From the NCBI GenBank assembly GCA_029861865.1, contig JAOTYL010000011.1:20517-84516 (forward strand): a stretch of DNA of 64,000 nucleotides, given 5' to 3'. The position numbers and the translations under genes are program-made. Under the pieces are notes generated by a model that saw nothing but the letters and a program-made list of their open reading frames with translations, had not been told where the DNA came from and made no database searches. How positions within the stretch are numbered: position 1 is the stretch's first letter; each line of letters opens with the position of its first letter. Source of the DNA: Myxococcales bacterium. GTDB lineage: Bacteria > Myxococcota_A > Polyangia > Polyangiales > Houyiibacteriaceae. Of this stretch, positions 26,994 through 36,062 are shown piece by piece.

Positions 26994-28529
26994 TCAGCGC
27001 GATCGCTCGAGGACGACCGGCACCGCGTCGGCAACCTCGGATGCGATGAGACCTCGATCTCCGATGGCGGCTTCGCTTCCCGCGAGCGCATGAAGAAGCG
27101 CACCCGCGATCGCAGCGTCGAGCGGCTGAAGCGTCATCGAGAGCGCTCCCACCACGCCGCTGAGCACGTCACCAGTGCCTGCTACGCCGAGGGCCGGGGT
27201 GCCTTCGCCGCAAACGCGAAGCTCGTTGGTGGTGCCCACGATGCTACGCGCACCTTTCAGAATCACGACCTGCCCCGAAAGCTCCGCTATCGCGGTGCTG
27301 GCGGCATAGCGGTCGGCCTGGACGTCGGCGCTAGCTCGCGTCAACAGCCGGCCCGCTTCACCGGGGTGCGGCGTGAGAATCCGAGGCGCTGCGGCGGCGC
27401 GAAGCGACTCGACGCCCTCCTCCGCCATGTTGGTGAGCGCGTCCGCATCGATAACGGTGGGCACCGGAGCATGGAGAGCGAAGGCGCGCGTCCACGCTTT
27501 ACCGATTTCGTCGAGCCCCAAACCGGGCCCCAACACGACCCCTCGCTTGCCTTCACAAAGCGACTCCACCGCGGCCTTGCTTGCATTTGCCGGGAGCTCA
27601 GTGGTCATCAGCTCGATCACCTTTTGCTCGAGCGCGGTTCGCGCATCGGCTCTTGCTCCGATCGTGACCAAGCCCGCACCCGCACGAAACGCGGCGCGCC
27701 CCGCAAGGACCGCCGCGCCCGTCTTTCCCGGAGCACCTCCAATCACGAGTAGGTGTCCGTTCGTCCCTTTGTGTGCGTCGCCTGCGCGCGGTGCGATCAA
27801 CGCGCCTAGGTCGTCTGCGCCCCAGACGCTTGCCCGGCCCGCACTCGCGACCGGGATTCCGATGTCTGCTACGCGAATCTCCCCGGCGTGCGCGACGCCC
27901 GGGTACTGATGAAGCCCCCGTTTGAGACCAGCAAAGGTGACTGTGAGCTCGGCATGCGGCGCGACTCCGAGGATGCCACCGGTGTCCGCATTGAGGCCGC
28001 TCGGAAGATCGAGCGAAACGACGGGGGCTGAGGCCGCGTCGATCGCACTGATCGCTTCGGCATAGCCGCCCTCGACAGGTCGATCGAGACCGGTCCCGAA
28101 TAGCCCGTCCACGATGAGGCTCGCGTCGGACAAGAGCGTGGTCAAACCGCCAGCCTGGTCGGCCGAAAGCTCTGTCGCATCGATAGACAGTTTCCGGAGG
28201 AGCGCCCAATTCGTTTTCGCATCGCCCTTCAGCCGTGACGCTTGCCCGATCAGCACCGCTGAAGGCGTGTGCCCGAGCAGGCTGAGTCGGCGCGCGATCA
28301 CCCAAGCGTCACCGCCGTTCTGCCCGGGGCCCCCAACGAGGACGACCCGCCCCAGCCGGTCCCCGAATCGATCGAGGATCGCATCCGTCGCGCCCCGCCC
28401 GGCGTTCTCCATCAACACGAGACTCACGAGCCCGAGGTCTTTGATCGCCCCACGATCGACTTCGCGCGACTCTTGCCGGTTGAAAAGCCAGTGCACGGGC
28501 CGATTATGCCCCGAAACCGAGTTTGACAC
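26994..28529 (-). CDS. nnr: Bifunctional NAD(P)H-hydrate epimerase / ADP-dependent NAD(P)H-hydrate dehydratase
   Basis: The 511-residue protein repairs damaged (hydrated) NADH and NADPH. The N-terminal YjeF_N domain (~15-220) is the epimerase: LMENAGRGATDAI, VVLVGGPGQNGGDAWVIARR, DGLFGTGLDRPV and VSLDLPSGLNADTG. The C-terminal ribokinase-like domain (~235-510) is the dehydratase: HKGTNGHLLVIGGAPGKTGA, VLGPGLGL, TPHPGEAGRLL, VILKGARSIVGT and GVAGTGDVLSG. Length and domain order match E. coli YjeF (Nnr). It starts with a GTG at 28529, and other GTG starts a few codons inside are possible. It is divergent from the 2OG oxygenase gene. Confidence 0.93.
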   Translation of the reverse strand: MSNSVSGHNRPVHWLFNRQESREVDRGAIKDLGLVSLVLMENAGRGATDAILDRFGDRLGRVVLVGGPGQNGGDAWVIARRLSLLGHTPSAVLIGQASRLKGDAKTNWALLRKLSIDATELSADQAGGLTTLLSDASLIVDGLFGTGLDRPVEGGYAEAISAIDAASAPVVSLDLPSGLNADTGGILGVAPHAELTVTFAGLKRGLHQYPGVAHAGEIRVADIGIPVASAGRASVWGADDLGALIAPRAGDAHKGTNGHLLVIGGAPGKTGAAVLAGRAAFRAGAGLVTIGARADARTALEQKVIELMTTELPANASKAAVESLCEGKRGVVLGPGLGLDEIGKAWTRAFALHAPVPTVIDADALTNMAEEGVESLRAAAAPRILTPHPGEAGRLLTRASADVQADRYAASTAIAELSGQVVILKGARSIVGTTNELRVCGEGTPALGVAGTGDVLSGVVGALSMTLQPLDAAIAGALLHALAGSEAAIGDRGLIASEVADAVPVVLERSR

Positions 28530-28717
28530 ACCAAACGCGCCAACCCGAGCAACCCTTGGAGCCGGGCTCCGCCCCGCGGACCAATCGTGCGATTGCTCAC
28601 CCGGCGCGCAAAATCTTCACTTTGTCGGTGAGCTCGACGGCTTGCCCCAAAGCTGGCGCCAACGTTAAGTTGCTGCTTACATATCTAGACACGATATCGA
28701 AGCCTAGGGAGTCACAG

Positions 28718-29638
28718 ATGAGCGCCATATTGGTCGACCCGAAACTGAGTGACGAAGAACGCCGCCGAGCCCTGTACTCCGGCGACACCGTCATGTTTAC
28801 GCCCCGTAAGAGCGTCAAAGCGCTTTGCGACTTGGCCTGGGAGTTGATCGAAGAAGCATTTCACCCGATCGATCCCCAACGAGCGCAGTTCGAGATGCCC
28901 GTCGAGGAGTTCGTCGACATCATCGCGCCGCTCAAGCCTCGGTTTACTCATCATGCCCGGGCCAAAGACCTCATGCGGAATCTGCTCGAAGACCTCGACT
29001 GCGATCCGGAGAACACCTATTTCGACGTTCCAAAGCTCAGGATCGTGACGCACGGAGGTTACCTGACGGCTGGCGTCGGCTACGCCTACAAGAAGCACCG
29101 CGACATCTGGTATGCGTGTCCGCCCTGCCAGATCAACTGGTGGACTCCGATTACCGAGATTGAAGAGCGATGCGGGCTCGTCCTTCATCCCGCCTATTTC
29201 GATCAACCCGTGAAGAACAATTCGAACCAGTTCGACGCTTACCAATGGAACGCCGACGGGCGCAAGAACGCCGCAACCTTCATTCATGAAGATCCTCGAC
29301 CGCATCCACACCTTCAAGAGGCGCGTGACCTCGACCGGCAGGTCATCGTCGGTCAACCGGGCTCGTTGATTCTCTTTTCGGCGCAACAGCTCCATGCGAC
29401 CATTCCGAATGACTCGGGGCGCACGCGCTTCAGCATCGATTTTCGCACGGTGAATCGAGACGACATCCTTGAGCACGCAGGCGCGAGGGTCATCGACTCG
29501 TCCGCGACCGGCACCACGCTCCGCGACTTCCTGCGCGCGACCGACCACCAGCAATTCGAGCCCGAAGTGGTCGCAACCTACGAAACAGGCGAAGCACCGG
29601 CCGGTGGTGTGCTGGTCTTCGACCCAAACGCCCAGTAG
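28718..29638 (+). CDS. Phytanoyl-CoA-dioxygenase-like 2OG-Fe(II) oxygenase
   Basis: The 306-residue protein starts MSAILVDPKLSDEERRRALY at ATG 28718, behind AGGGAG. The iron site is visible as the HxD motif H127-R-D129 (KKHRDIWYACPP) and the distal His226 in SAQQLHATIPN, followed by an arginine in GRTRFSIDFRTV that would hold 2-oxoglutarate. CQINWWTPITEIEERCGLV is a further family block. It would hydroxylate a small molecule or glycan precursor in the cytoplasm. It stands at the left end of a sugar-biosynthesis locus, so a modified sugar or lipid is the likely substrate; this is inferred. It is convergent with suhB only 11 bp away. Confidence 0.78.
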   Translation: MSAILVDPKLSDEERRRALYSGDTVMFTPRKSVKALCDLAWELIEEAFHPIDPQRAQFEMPVEEFVDIIAPLKPRFTHHARAKDLMRNLLEDLDCDPENTYFDVPKLRIVTHGGYLTAGVGYAYKKHRDIWYACPPCQINWWTPITEIEERCGLVLHPAYFDQPVKNNSNQFDAYQWNADGRKNAATFIHEDPRPHPHLQEARDLDRQVIVGQPGSLILFSAQQLHATIPNDSGRTRFSIDFRTVNRDDILEHAGARVIDSSATGTTLRDFLRATDHQQFEPEVVATYETGEAPAGGVLVFDPNAQ

Positions 29639-29649
29639 CACCGCCCCGG

Positions 29650-30450
29650 CTAACCAGGGATTTTGCGGCGGGCCTCCCGAATCAGCTTGAGCACCGACTC
29701 GTGTAGCACCCCGTTCGTTGCCACCAGGGCGCCGGAGCGTGGGTCAGCGGGTGACCCATCGTAGCTCGACAGGGTACCACCCGCCTCGGAGACGATCAGA
29801 GCCCCAGCGCAGATGTCCCAGGGCTTCAAAGCACGCTCCCAATACACATCGAACGTTCCGTCCCCCACCAAGGCGAGGTCGAGCGCAGCCGAGCCGCAAC
29901 GTCGGACACCACGAGCGTGGCGGAGGAACAGGGCTAGCTCGGCCTCGTTCGTATCCCGCGTGTTTGCGACGTTCCCGGGGAAGCCCGTCGTGCAGAGCGC
30001 TTCATCGAGAGTCGACCGTTCGGAGACGACACACCGGTGGCCGTCGCGAAACGCGCCCGCGCCCTTGGCCGCTTTCCACGTATTCCCGAGCGCCGGCGCA
30101 TGAACGACACCTACCAGGCCCTCGGCCTCCCGGTAGAGACCGATCGAGATGCCAAAGTATGGATGCCCATGGGCGAAGTTGACCGTCCCGTCGATCGGAT
30201 CGATGTACCACACCATCTCACCTTCGCCGGTCGCTTCCCCTTCTTCGCCGACGATCCGGTGCTCCGGAAACGCAGCCTCGATGCGCTCTCGAATCAAGCG
30301 CTCGCTCGCGAGGTCGAATTCGGTGACCAAGTCGAACCGCCCTTTTCGAGACACCCGGGCGCTCAAGCGAAAGCCCTCCATGATGAGCGCACCCGCCTCC
30401 AACGCGGCCCGCTCTGCGACCTCTAGAGCGTGTTGCCAATCGTCGGGCAT
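29650..30450 (-). CDS. suhB: Inositol monophosphatase family protein
   Basis: The 266-residue enzyme has all metal-binding motifs of the lithium-sensitive phosphatase family: IVGEEGEATGEG, WYIDPIDGTVNFAHGHPYFG and KPWDICAGALIVSEAGG. It would hydrolyse inositol-1-phosphate or a related sugar phosphate with Mg2+. In many bacteria this protein (SuhB) also acts on transcription antitermination. It lies 17 bp downstream of the epimerase gene on the same strand, so they form a two-gene operon. The sugar-locus context makes a sugar- or inositol-phosphate substrate plausible. Confidence 0.9.
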   Translation of the reverse strand: MPDDWQHALEVAERAALEAGALIMEGFRLSARVSRKGRFDLVTEFDLASERLIRERIEAAFPEHRIVGEEGEATGEGEMVWYIDPIDGTVNFAHGHPYFGISIGLYREAEGLVGVVHAPALGNTWKAAKGAGAFRDGHRCVVSERSTLDEALCTTGFPGNVANTRDTNEAELALFLRHARGVRRCGSAALDLALVGDGTFDVYWERALKPWDICAGALIVSEAGGTLSSYDGSPADPRSGALVATNGVLHESVLKLIREARRKIPG

Positions 30451-30467
30451 GTGTCTCTCGCGGGGGC

Positions 30468-31496
30468 TCAGCTCACCCAGCGTAGCGTCGAATCGAGGGC
30501 GCCGCGATCGAGAAGGCCCTGCACGGTCTTGAGCCTATAGTACCGCGGCCCTAGGAATTCATCTTCGGTCAGCTCGGCCTTCGTATAAGCCTCGTAAAGC
30601 TCCTCGATGCCAGCGCGGAGGGTCCATTTCGGCGTGAAGCCCGGCAGCTTCGTTTCGATTTTCGTAAAATCCACGCGGTAGTTGCGAATGTCCGCCGACG
30701 CTCCCTCCGCAAACGCAACTTCGCAGTTGGGCACGACTTCGGCGACCATGTTGGCAACGTCTCGAATGCGGTAGTTCTCGCCGTTCTTTCCGACATTGAA
30801 TGCTTGGTCATGAATGGCGTCTTTCGGAGCGGCCAACGCAGCGGAGAATGCGCCGATGATGTCTCCTATGTGAACGAGCGGCCGCCATGGGGTGCCATCG
30901 CTCTTGAGGAGGACCTTGCCAGTCGTCACCGCGTAGCCGACGAGGTTGTTGACGACGATGTCGGCTCGCAGGCGGCGCGAGACCCCATACGCCGTGGCGT
31001 TTCGGAAGTACGTCGGCGAAAAGCCGTCATCGCCAAGGCGCGACAGCTCTTGCTCGACCCGAATCTTGGATTCGCCGTAGGGCGTCACCGGATTGAAGGC
31101 CGCGCTTTCGTCGAGGAACCCGTCCGATCCTGCCCCGTATAGGCTGCAAGAAGATGAAAAGAGAAACCGCGAGACGCCCGCCTCTTTGGCCGCGCGGGCG
31201 AGTGCGATCGAACCCTCCAAATTGATATCGTACGTCAAGCTGGGGTTCAGATCGCCGAGTGGGTCGTTCGAGAGGGCCGCCAAATGGACCACCGCGTCGA
31301 GCCCTTCGAGGTGCTCGGCTCTGACGTCCCTGAAATCGCCGATCGCCAAGACAGGCACCTCGTCGGGGGGTGCGGCGAAGTCACACTCGTTGTAGAGCCC
31401 GGTGTCCAAGCCGACGATCTCGTGTCCGGCGGCGCGAAGGACCGGAACCGCTTCTACCCCGATGTAGCCCAGATGGCCCGTGACCAATACTCTCAT
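30468..31496 (-). CDS. NAD-dependent sugar-nucleotide epimerase/dehydratase (extended SDR)
   Basis: The 342-residue protein has the Rossmann loop MRVLVTGHLGYIGVEAVPVL (GxxGxxG), a D at the end of the second strand (VGLDTGLYN), VVHLAALSNDP, SSSCSLYGAG and the catalytic Tyr-Lys pair in TPYGESKIRVE. TAYGVSRRLR and RPLVHIGDIIGAF complete the sugar-nucleotide family pattern. It would change the stereochemistry of, or dehydrate, a nucleotide sugar. It is divergent from rfbF, which supplies CDP-glucose, and co-directional with suhB. Whether it is the CDP-glucose 4,6-dehydratase needed for a deoxysugar pathway or a later epimerase cannot be decided by eye. Confidence 0.88.
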   Translation of the reverse strand: MRVLVTGHLGYIGVEAVPVLRAAGHEIVGLDTGLYNECDFAAPPDEVPVLAIGDFRDVRAEHLEGLDAVVHLAALSNDPLGDLNPSLTYDINLEGSIALARAAKEAGVSRFLFSSSCSLYGAGSDGFLDESAAFNPVTPYGESKIRVEQELSRLGDDGFSPTYFRNATAYGVSRRLRADIVVNNLVGYAVTTGKVLLKSDGTPWRPLVHIGDIIGAFSAALAAPKDAIHDQAFNVGKNGENYRIRDVANMVAEVVPNCEVAFAEGASADIRNYRVDFTKIETKLPGFTPKWTLRAGIEELYEAYTKAELTEDEFLGPRYYRLKTVQGLLDRGALDSTLRWVS

Positions 31497-31653
31497 AATC
31501 CGCTTCTCGCCTCCAAAACAGCCACCAAGCTAGCGGAGGCGAGGGTCGCGCGCAAACGCGTCCAGGCGCTCGAGGATGACTCGCCCGTTGGTCGTGGACG
31601 TTGCGACTATGTTAAGCTTTGGACGACTCCCAACCCCTATCGAGGATGAAAGA

Positions 31654-32430
31654 ATGAAAGCGGTAATTCTGGCTGGCGGTCGCGGGACCCGGATCAGCGA
31701 GGAATCTGGCCTGCGCCCGAAGCCCATGATCGAGATCGGAGGCAAGCCGATCCTTTGGCACATCATGAAGCTCTATTCCACGGCCGGCGTCAACGACTTC
31801 GTGATTTGTCTTGGCTACAAGGGCTACATGATCAAGGAGTACTTCGCGAATTACTTTCTCCATACGTCCGACGTCACGTTCCACGTCAAAGACAACAAAA
31901 TGGAAGTTCATTCGAAGAAGGCCGAGCCATGGCGAGTCACGCTGGTGGACACGGGGGCTGCGACGATGACGGGAGGCCGTATCAAACGTGTCGCGCGCTA
32001 TATCGGGGACGAGGATTTCTGCATGACTTACGGCGACGGGGTCAGTGACCTAGACATCCGCAAGTTGGTGGAGTTCCACCGCAAGCATGGCCGTCCGGCC
32101 ACTGTGACTGCGGTTCAACCCCAAGGTCGGTTTGGCTCGGTTTGCGTCGAGGGCGAAGATGGGCTGGTCACCGAGTTCCAGGAGAAGCCCATCGGAGACG
32201 GTCGGTGGATCAATGCCGGCTTTTTTGTACTGTCGCCGAAGGTACTCAAGTATGTGGATGACGATGATACGATCTGGGAGCGGGGGCCGATGGAGGAAAT
32301 GACCCGAAACGACGAGCTCTCGGCTTTCACGCACGAAGGTTTTTGGCACGCCATGGACACGATGCGCGACAAGGCTCACTTGGAAGATCTCTGGAGATCT
32401 GGAAAAGCGCCTTGGAAAACGTGGAGTTGA
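31654..32430 (+). CDS. rfbF: Glucose-1-phosphate cytidylyltransferase
   Basis: The 258-residue enzyme makes CDP-glucose from CTP and glucose-1-phosphate. The nucleotidyltransferase start is KAVILAGGRGTRISEESGLR, then PKPMIEIGGKPILWHIMK. Specificity blocks of this family are LVDTGAATMTGGRIKRV, MTYGDGVSDLDI and GRWINAGFFVL. Length matches RfbF/DdhA. ATG 31654 follows GAGGATGAAAG, and the frame upstream to 31576 is not family-like. It leads an operon with the methyltransferase (20 bp) and the aminotransferase (4-bp overlap), so CDP-glucose is the likely entry point of the sugar pathway. Confidence 0.93.
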   Translation: MKAVILAGGRGTRISEESGLRPKPMIEIGGKPILWHIMKLYSTAGVNDFVICLGYKGYMIKEYFANYFLHTSDVTFHVKDNKMEVHSKKAEPWRVTLVDTGAATMTGGRIKRVARYIGDEDFCMTYGDGVSDLDIRKLVEFHRKHGRPATVTAVQPQGRFGSVCVEGEDGLVTEFQEKPIGDGRWINAGFFVLSPKVLKYVDDDDTIWERGPMEEMTRNDELSAFTHEGFWHAMDTMRDKAHLEDLWRSGKAPWKTWS

Positions 32431-32450
32431 ACGAGGGAACCGGGCAGCTC

Positions 32451-33683
32451 ATGTCGCCAACCTGTAGACATTGTGATAGCCGGCTCGAAGTGTCGTTCTG
32501 CGACTTGGGGATGTCGCCGCTCGCCAATTCCTATCTGTCCGCCGAACAACTCGACCGAATGGAGCCGTTCTACCCGCTCCACGCCTATGTGTGTGCCGAG
32601 TGTTTCCTGGTTCAGCTCCAGGAGTTCGAAACGCCGGAACAGATCTTCACCGAGTATGCCTATTTCTCATCCTACTCGGACAGTTGGGTTGCTCATGCCA
32701 AGGCGTACGTCGATCAAATGACCGCTCGGTTTGGTTTCGATGACAGTAGCCAGGTGATCGAGATCGCGAGTAACGATGGCTACCTGCTCCAGTTCTTCAA
32801 AGAAAGGGGCGTTCCGGTCCTCGGTATCGAGCCTGCAGCCAACGTGGCGGCTGCCGCTCAAGAAAAGGGCATCGAAACCCTGGTTCAGTTCTTCAACCCC
32901 GAAACCGCCGAATCGCTCGGCCGGCGTGGCATCAAGGCCGATCTGCTCTTGGGCAACAACGTCTTGGCGCACGTGCCAGCGCTCAATGATTTCGTCCGCG
33001 CCATGAAGATCGCGCTAAAGCCCAGTGGAATCATCACGATGGAGTTTCCCCATCTGCTTCAGTTGATGCGTGAAAATCAGTTCGACACGATTTACCATGA
33101 GCACTTCTCGTACCTGTCTCTAAGCACGGTCGAGCGTGTCTTTGAGAAGTTTGGTCTTCGTGTCTTCGACGTCGATCAGCTTCCGACGCACGGCGGCTCG
33201 CTTCGTATCTATGCGACGCACGTCGAAAACGATGCGCGGCCGGTGGGCGAAAACATCATCGCGCTCAAGAAAGAGGAAGCGGACGCGGGTCTCGGGGGTC
33301 TCAGTGCGTACACGGCGTTCTCGGATCAAGTCAAAGAAACCAAACGCGCGCTGCTGCGCTTTCTCATCGAGGCGCGCGAAGAGGGCAAGAGCATCGTTGG
33401 CTATGGCGCACCCGCCAAGGGGAACACGTTACTGAACTATTGCGGGATTCGAACCGACTTGGTCGACTACACGGTCGATCGAAGCCCTCACAAACAAGAT
33501 CGATTCCTACCCGGGGTGCACCTGCCGATCCACTCCCCGGACAGGATTCGCGAGACGAAGCCCGATTACGTGCTGATCCTTCCCTGGAACATCAAGGAAG
33601 AGGTCATGAAGCAGATGTCTTACATACGCGACTGGGGCGGTCGGTTTGTCGTACCCATCCCCCGGGCCCGAGTGCTGCCGTGA
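32451..33683 (+). CDS. Zinc-binding sugar C-methyltransferase (TcaB9/NovU-like)
   Basis: The 410-residue protein has the three-part layout of sugar C-methyltransferases. The N-terminal zinc domain has C5-C8 and C48-C51 (TCRHCDS and YVCAECF). The SAM-binding core has VIEIASNDGYLLQFFKERGV. The C-terminal domain is of the Methyltransf_14 type (IVGYGAPAKGNTLLNYCGI). The motif IYHEHFSYLS holds the tyrosine and histidines that act in catalysis in TcaB9. Members put a methyl group on C3 or C5 of 4-keto-deoxysugar nucleotides, making branched sugars. Starts earlier in the frame would overlap rfbF. Its aminotransferase partner overlaps its stop codon. Confidence 0.9.
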   Translation: MSPTCRHCDSRLEVSFCDLGMSPLANSYLSAEQLDRMEPFYPLHAYVCAECFLVQLQEFETPEQIFTEYAYFSSYSDSWVAHAKAYVDQMTARFGFDDSSQVIEIASNDGYLLQFFKERGVPVLGIEPAANVAAAAQEKGIETLVQFFNPETAESLGRRGIKADLLLGNNVLAHVPALNDFVRAMKIALKPSGIITMEFPHLLQLMRENQFDTIYHEHFSYLSLSTVERVFEKFGLRVFDVDQLPTHGGSLRIYATHVENDARPVGENIIALKKEEADAGLGGLSAYTAFSDQVKETKRALLRFLIEAREEGKSIVGYGAPAKGNTLLNYCGIRTDLVDYTVDRSPHKQDRFLPGVHLPIHSPDRIRETKPDYVLILPWNIKEEVMKQMSYIRDWGGRFVVPIPRARVLP

Positions 33684-34813
33684 GCGAGCGAATCCCGATT
33701 GCGGGGCCTTGGATTACCGAGAAAGAGGTTGCATACGCCGCCGAGGCTGCAGCCGATGGGTGGTACGAGCGGGCTGGATTTTACGTTCAACGGTTCGAGG
33801 AAGCCTTCGCAAAATACCTGGGAATCGAGCATGCGGTGGCGGTCCCCCACTGCACGTCGGCCATCCATCTCTCGCTGGCGGGGCTCGGCATCGGCCCGGA
33901 CGACGAAGTCATCGTCCCCGACATCACGTGGATTGCGAGCGCTGCCCCCACGCACTACGTGGGTGCCACCCCGGTCTTTGCGGACATCGATGAGACCACA
34001 TGGTGCATATCGGCCGAGTCCGTTCGGAAATGCATCACGAACCGAACGAAGGCGATCATCCCCGTCGGCCTGTACGGTCTGACACCCGACATGGACGCCC
34101 TTCGAGATGTCGCGCAAGAACATGGCCTTCGCATCATCGAGGACGCCGCCCAGACCATCGGCAGCAAATACAAAGGGCAGCTCGCCGGCACGTTTGGTGA
34201 CGCTGGCGTCTTCAGCTTCCACGGCACGAAGACGATGACTACTGGCGAGGGTGGCATGTTCGTCACCGATGACGACGAGCTATATGACCGCGTGCAGGTG
34301 CTTCGAGACCATGGGCGAACCAAGGCCAACTTCCGCAACTTCTACAACACCGAAGTCGCCTTCAAGTACCGAATGAGCAGTCTTCAAGCTGCCTTTGGTT
34401 TCGGCCAGCTCGAGCGTATCGACGAGCTCGTTGCGAGAAAGAGGGAGATCTTCGGCTGGTACCGAGACCGGCTGGCGGAAGTGCCCGGTCTTCGGCTCAA
34501 CGCCGAGCCCCCCGATTACTTCAGCACCTTTTGGATGACGACCGTCATCGTGGAGGCCGACTACGGCCTCACCAACCAAGAGCTGATGGCGGCGTTCGCT
34601 GAGCATGCGATCGACACGCGCCCGTTCTTTCACCCGTTGAGCGCGCTGCCTGCGTTCAGCGACACGCCACAGGCCGCGGATGCTACGACGCGCAACACGG
34701 TAGCCTACGCTCTCAGCCCGCGCGGGTTGAATCTGCCGTCTGCCATGCGGATCACCGAAACGCAGGTTGACCGTGTCTGCTCGGTGCTCCGAAAGATCTT
34801 AGGTCGGAATTAA
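33680..34813 (+). CDS. DegT/DnrJ/EryC1/StrS-family sugar aminotransferase
   Basis: The 377-residue PLP enzyme starts with GTG in a GTGA overlap with the methyltransferase stop. It has VAVPHCTSAIHLSLAGLGIG, DEVIVPDITWIASA, IIEDAAQTIGSKYKGQLAGT and FSFHGTKTMTTGEGGM. Lys184 in the last motif is the Schiff-base lysine. Its presence marks a true aminotransferase and not the PLP-dependent dehydrases (ColD, DdhC type). It would aminate a ketosugar nucleotide using glutamate or glutamine. With RfbF and the C-methyltransferase it suggests a branched aminodeoxysugar. It is convergent with the glycosyltransferase gene, 10 bp away. Confidence 0.92.
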   Translation: MSERIPIAGPWITEKEVAYAAEAAADGWYERAGFYVQRFEEAFAKYLGIEHAVAVPHCTSAIHLSLAGLGIGPDDEVIVPDITWIASAAPTHYVGATPVFADIDETTWCISAESVRKCITNRTKAIIPVGLYGLTPDMDALRDVAQEHGLRIIEDAAQTIGSKYKGQLAGTFGDAGVFSFHGTKTMTTGEGGMFVTDDDELYDRVQVLRDHGRTKANFRNFYNTEVAFKYRMSSLQAAFGFGQLERIDELVARKREIFGWYRDRLAEVPGLRLNAEPPDYFSTFWMTTVIVEADYGLTNQELMAAFAEHAIDTRPFFHPLSALPAFSDTPQAADATTRNTVAYALSPRGLNLPSAMRITETQVDRVCSVLRKILGRN

Positions 34814-34823
34814 CCAACCGCCA

Positions 34824-36029
34824 TCACTTCGCGTTTTCGACCTGCTGGGCGCGGCGCGCGAGCTCACCTTGTCGCTCCGTGAGGGCTGGCTGCCGATCGA
34901 GGCCGAGGGTTTCGAGCACGGTCGCCCAACGGTCCGCCCAATCGTGGCGGCGGAGCATGTTGGTGACGTTCGCCTGGCGCGCGCGACTAACACGATTCGG
35001 GTCGGCGTCGAGCTCATCGATCACGTCGGCGATGTCCGTCGAGCCATACTCGAGCGGAATCACGGCATCGGGCCAATCAAAGTATGCCTCGAAAGTGTCG
35101 CACTTGGGTGTCGCGCCGACCAATACCGAACCAGCGGCCGCTCCCTCGAAGTACCTCGGCCCAAAGACCTGACTGCCTTTGGTCTGGTCTGGAACATTGG
35201 CTTTGGCACGGTCCGCCAGAAAGTATCGGCTGCGTTTGATCAGGCTTGCCGTCCGCTCTCGATGCTCGGCGTGATCCGCCACGAACGTCATGGCCCTTGC
35301 CGAGTCGTAGAGATAGGTGAATCCCTCTCGCCGCTTGGCGTACTCAAGAAGACTTTGATGCGTAGCAGGCGAGCGCCGTCCGATGGAATAGAAGTCGATC
35401 ATGCGAGCGGGAGGATTCGGATACGGACAGAAGCGAAGCGCGTCGACTCCTGGCGAAAGAAAGCTGCACTTCCGGTCGATGATCTTCGAAAGAGGAGCGG
35501 GTGTGGGGACATGTCCGACGAAGACGTGGTCGAACTGCCGCAACGGTTCCAACAACTTGGTGTACTGAAGCATGTCGACCCAAAGCTCCTCGACCCAGCA
35601 GACCTTCGTTCGGCAACTCTCCTGCCAGCCCTGGATCGAATCGAGGACGAGGAGCTGTCCGGGGGTCATCACGTGGATGAAGAAGACTTCGTAATCACCC
35701 CTTGCGCTGACCTTCTTCGGACGCGGCATGCGTCGAATGTCGATGCCAGCCCACGTCCGCGCCCGCGCCAATAGCTTCTCCTCCCATGGGAAGGGCTTCG
35801 GCTGCACATTCTCCACGGCGACGAGGTCGACATCGTCGACGGCGCAGATGACGTCCTCGAACTCGTAGCCGCTTGCCCAGCTCACAATGGGCTCGAGGAG
35901 CCGATAGGTGGGCATCAGCACGCGTGGATTGGATTCTTTCATCGCCTGAAGACCGAGCTGCCAAGGTAGTCGCCACAGGTCGCGACGCAAGGCCGGGCGA
36001 GATCGAAATCGAGGTTTCGCGATGGCCAA
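34824..36029 (-). CDS. CgeB-like glycosyltransferase
   Basis: The ~401-residue protein has a C-terminal region like CgeB/GT1-type glycosyltransferases: FLSPGVDALRFCPYPNPP, MIDFYSIGRRSPATHQ, GPRYFEGAAAGSVLVGATPK and DAVIPLEYGSTDIADVIDEL. The ExxxxG stretch (RYFEGAAAGSVL) matches the nucleotide-sugar site of the family. The N-terminal half (FEDVICAVDDVDLVAVENV) would form the acceptor Rossmann-like domain. The longest frame starts with TTG 36029, and ATG 35942 (KESNPRVLMPTYRLLE) is an attractive alternative. It probably transfers the sugar made by the adjacent operon to a glycan or lipid. It is divergent from the small methyltransferase. Confidence 0.72.
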   Translation of the reverse strand: MAIAKPRFRSRPALRRDLWRLPWQLGLQAMKESNPRVLMPTYRLLEPIVSWASGYEFEDVICAVDDVDLVAVENVQPKPFPWEEKLLARARTWAGIDIRRMPRPKKVSARGDYEVFFIHVMTPGQLLVLDSIQGWQESCRTKVCWVEELWVDMLQYTKLLEPLRQFDHVFVGHVPTPAPLSKIIDRKCSFLSPGVDALRFCPYPNPPARMIDFYSIGRRSPATHQSLLEYAKRREGFTYLYDSARAMTFVADHAEHRERTASLIKRSRYFLADRAKANVPDQTKGSQVFGPRYFEGAAAGSVLVGATPKCDTFEAYFDWPDAVIPLEYGSTDIADVIDELDADPNRVSRARQANVTNMLRRHDWADRWATVLETLGLDRQPALTERQGELARRAQQVENAK

Positions 36030-36062
36030 GCAACGCGGTAGCGGCTAGGAAGCAACCGAGTC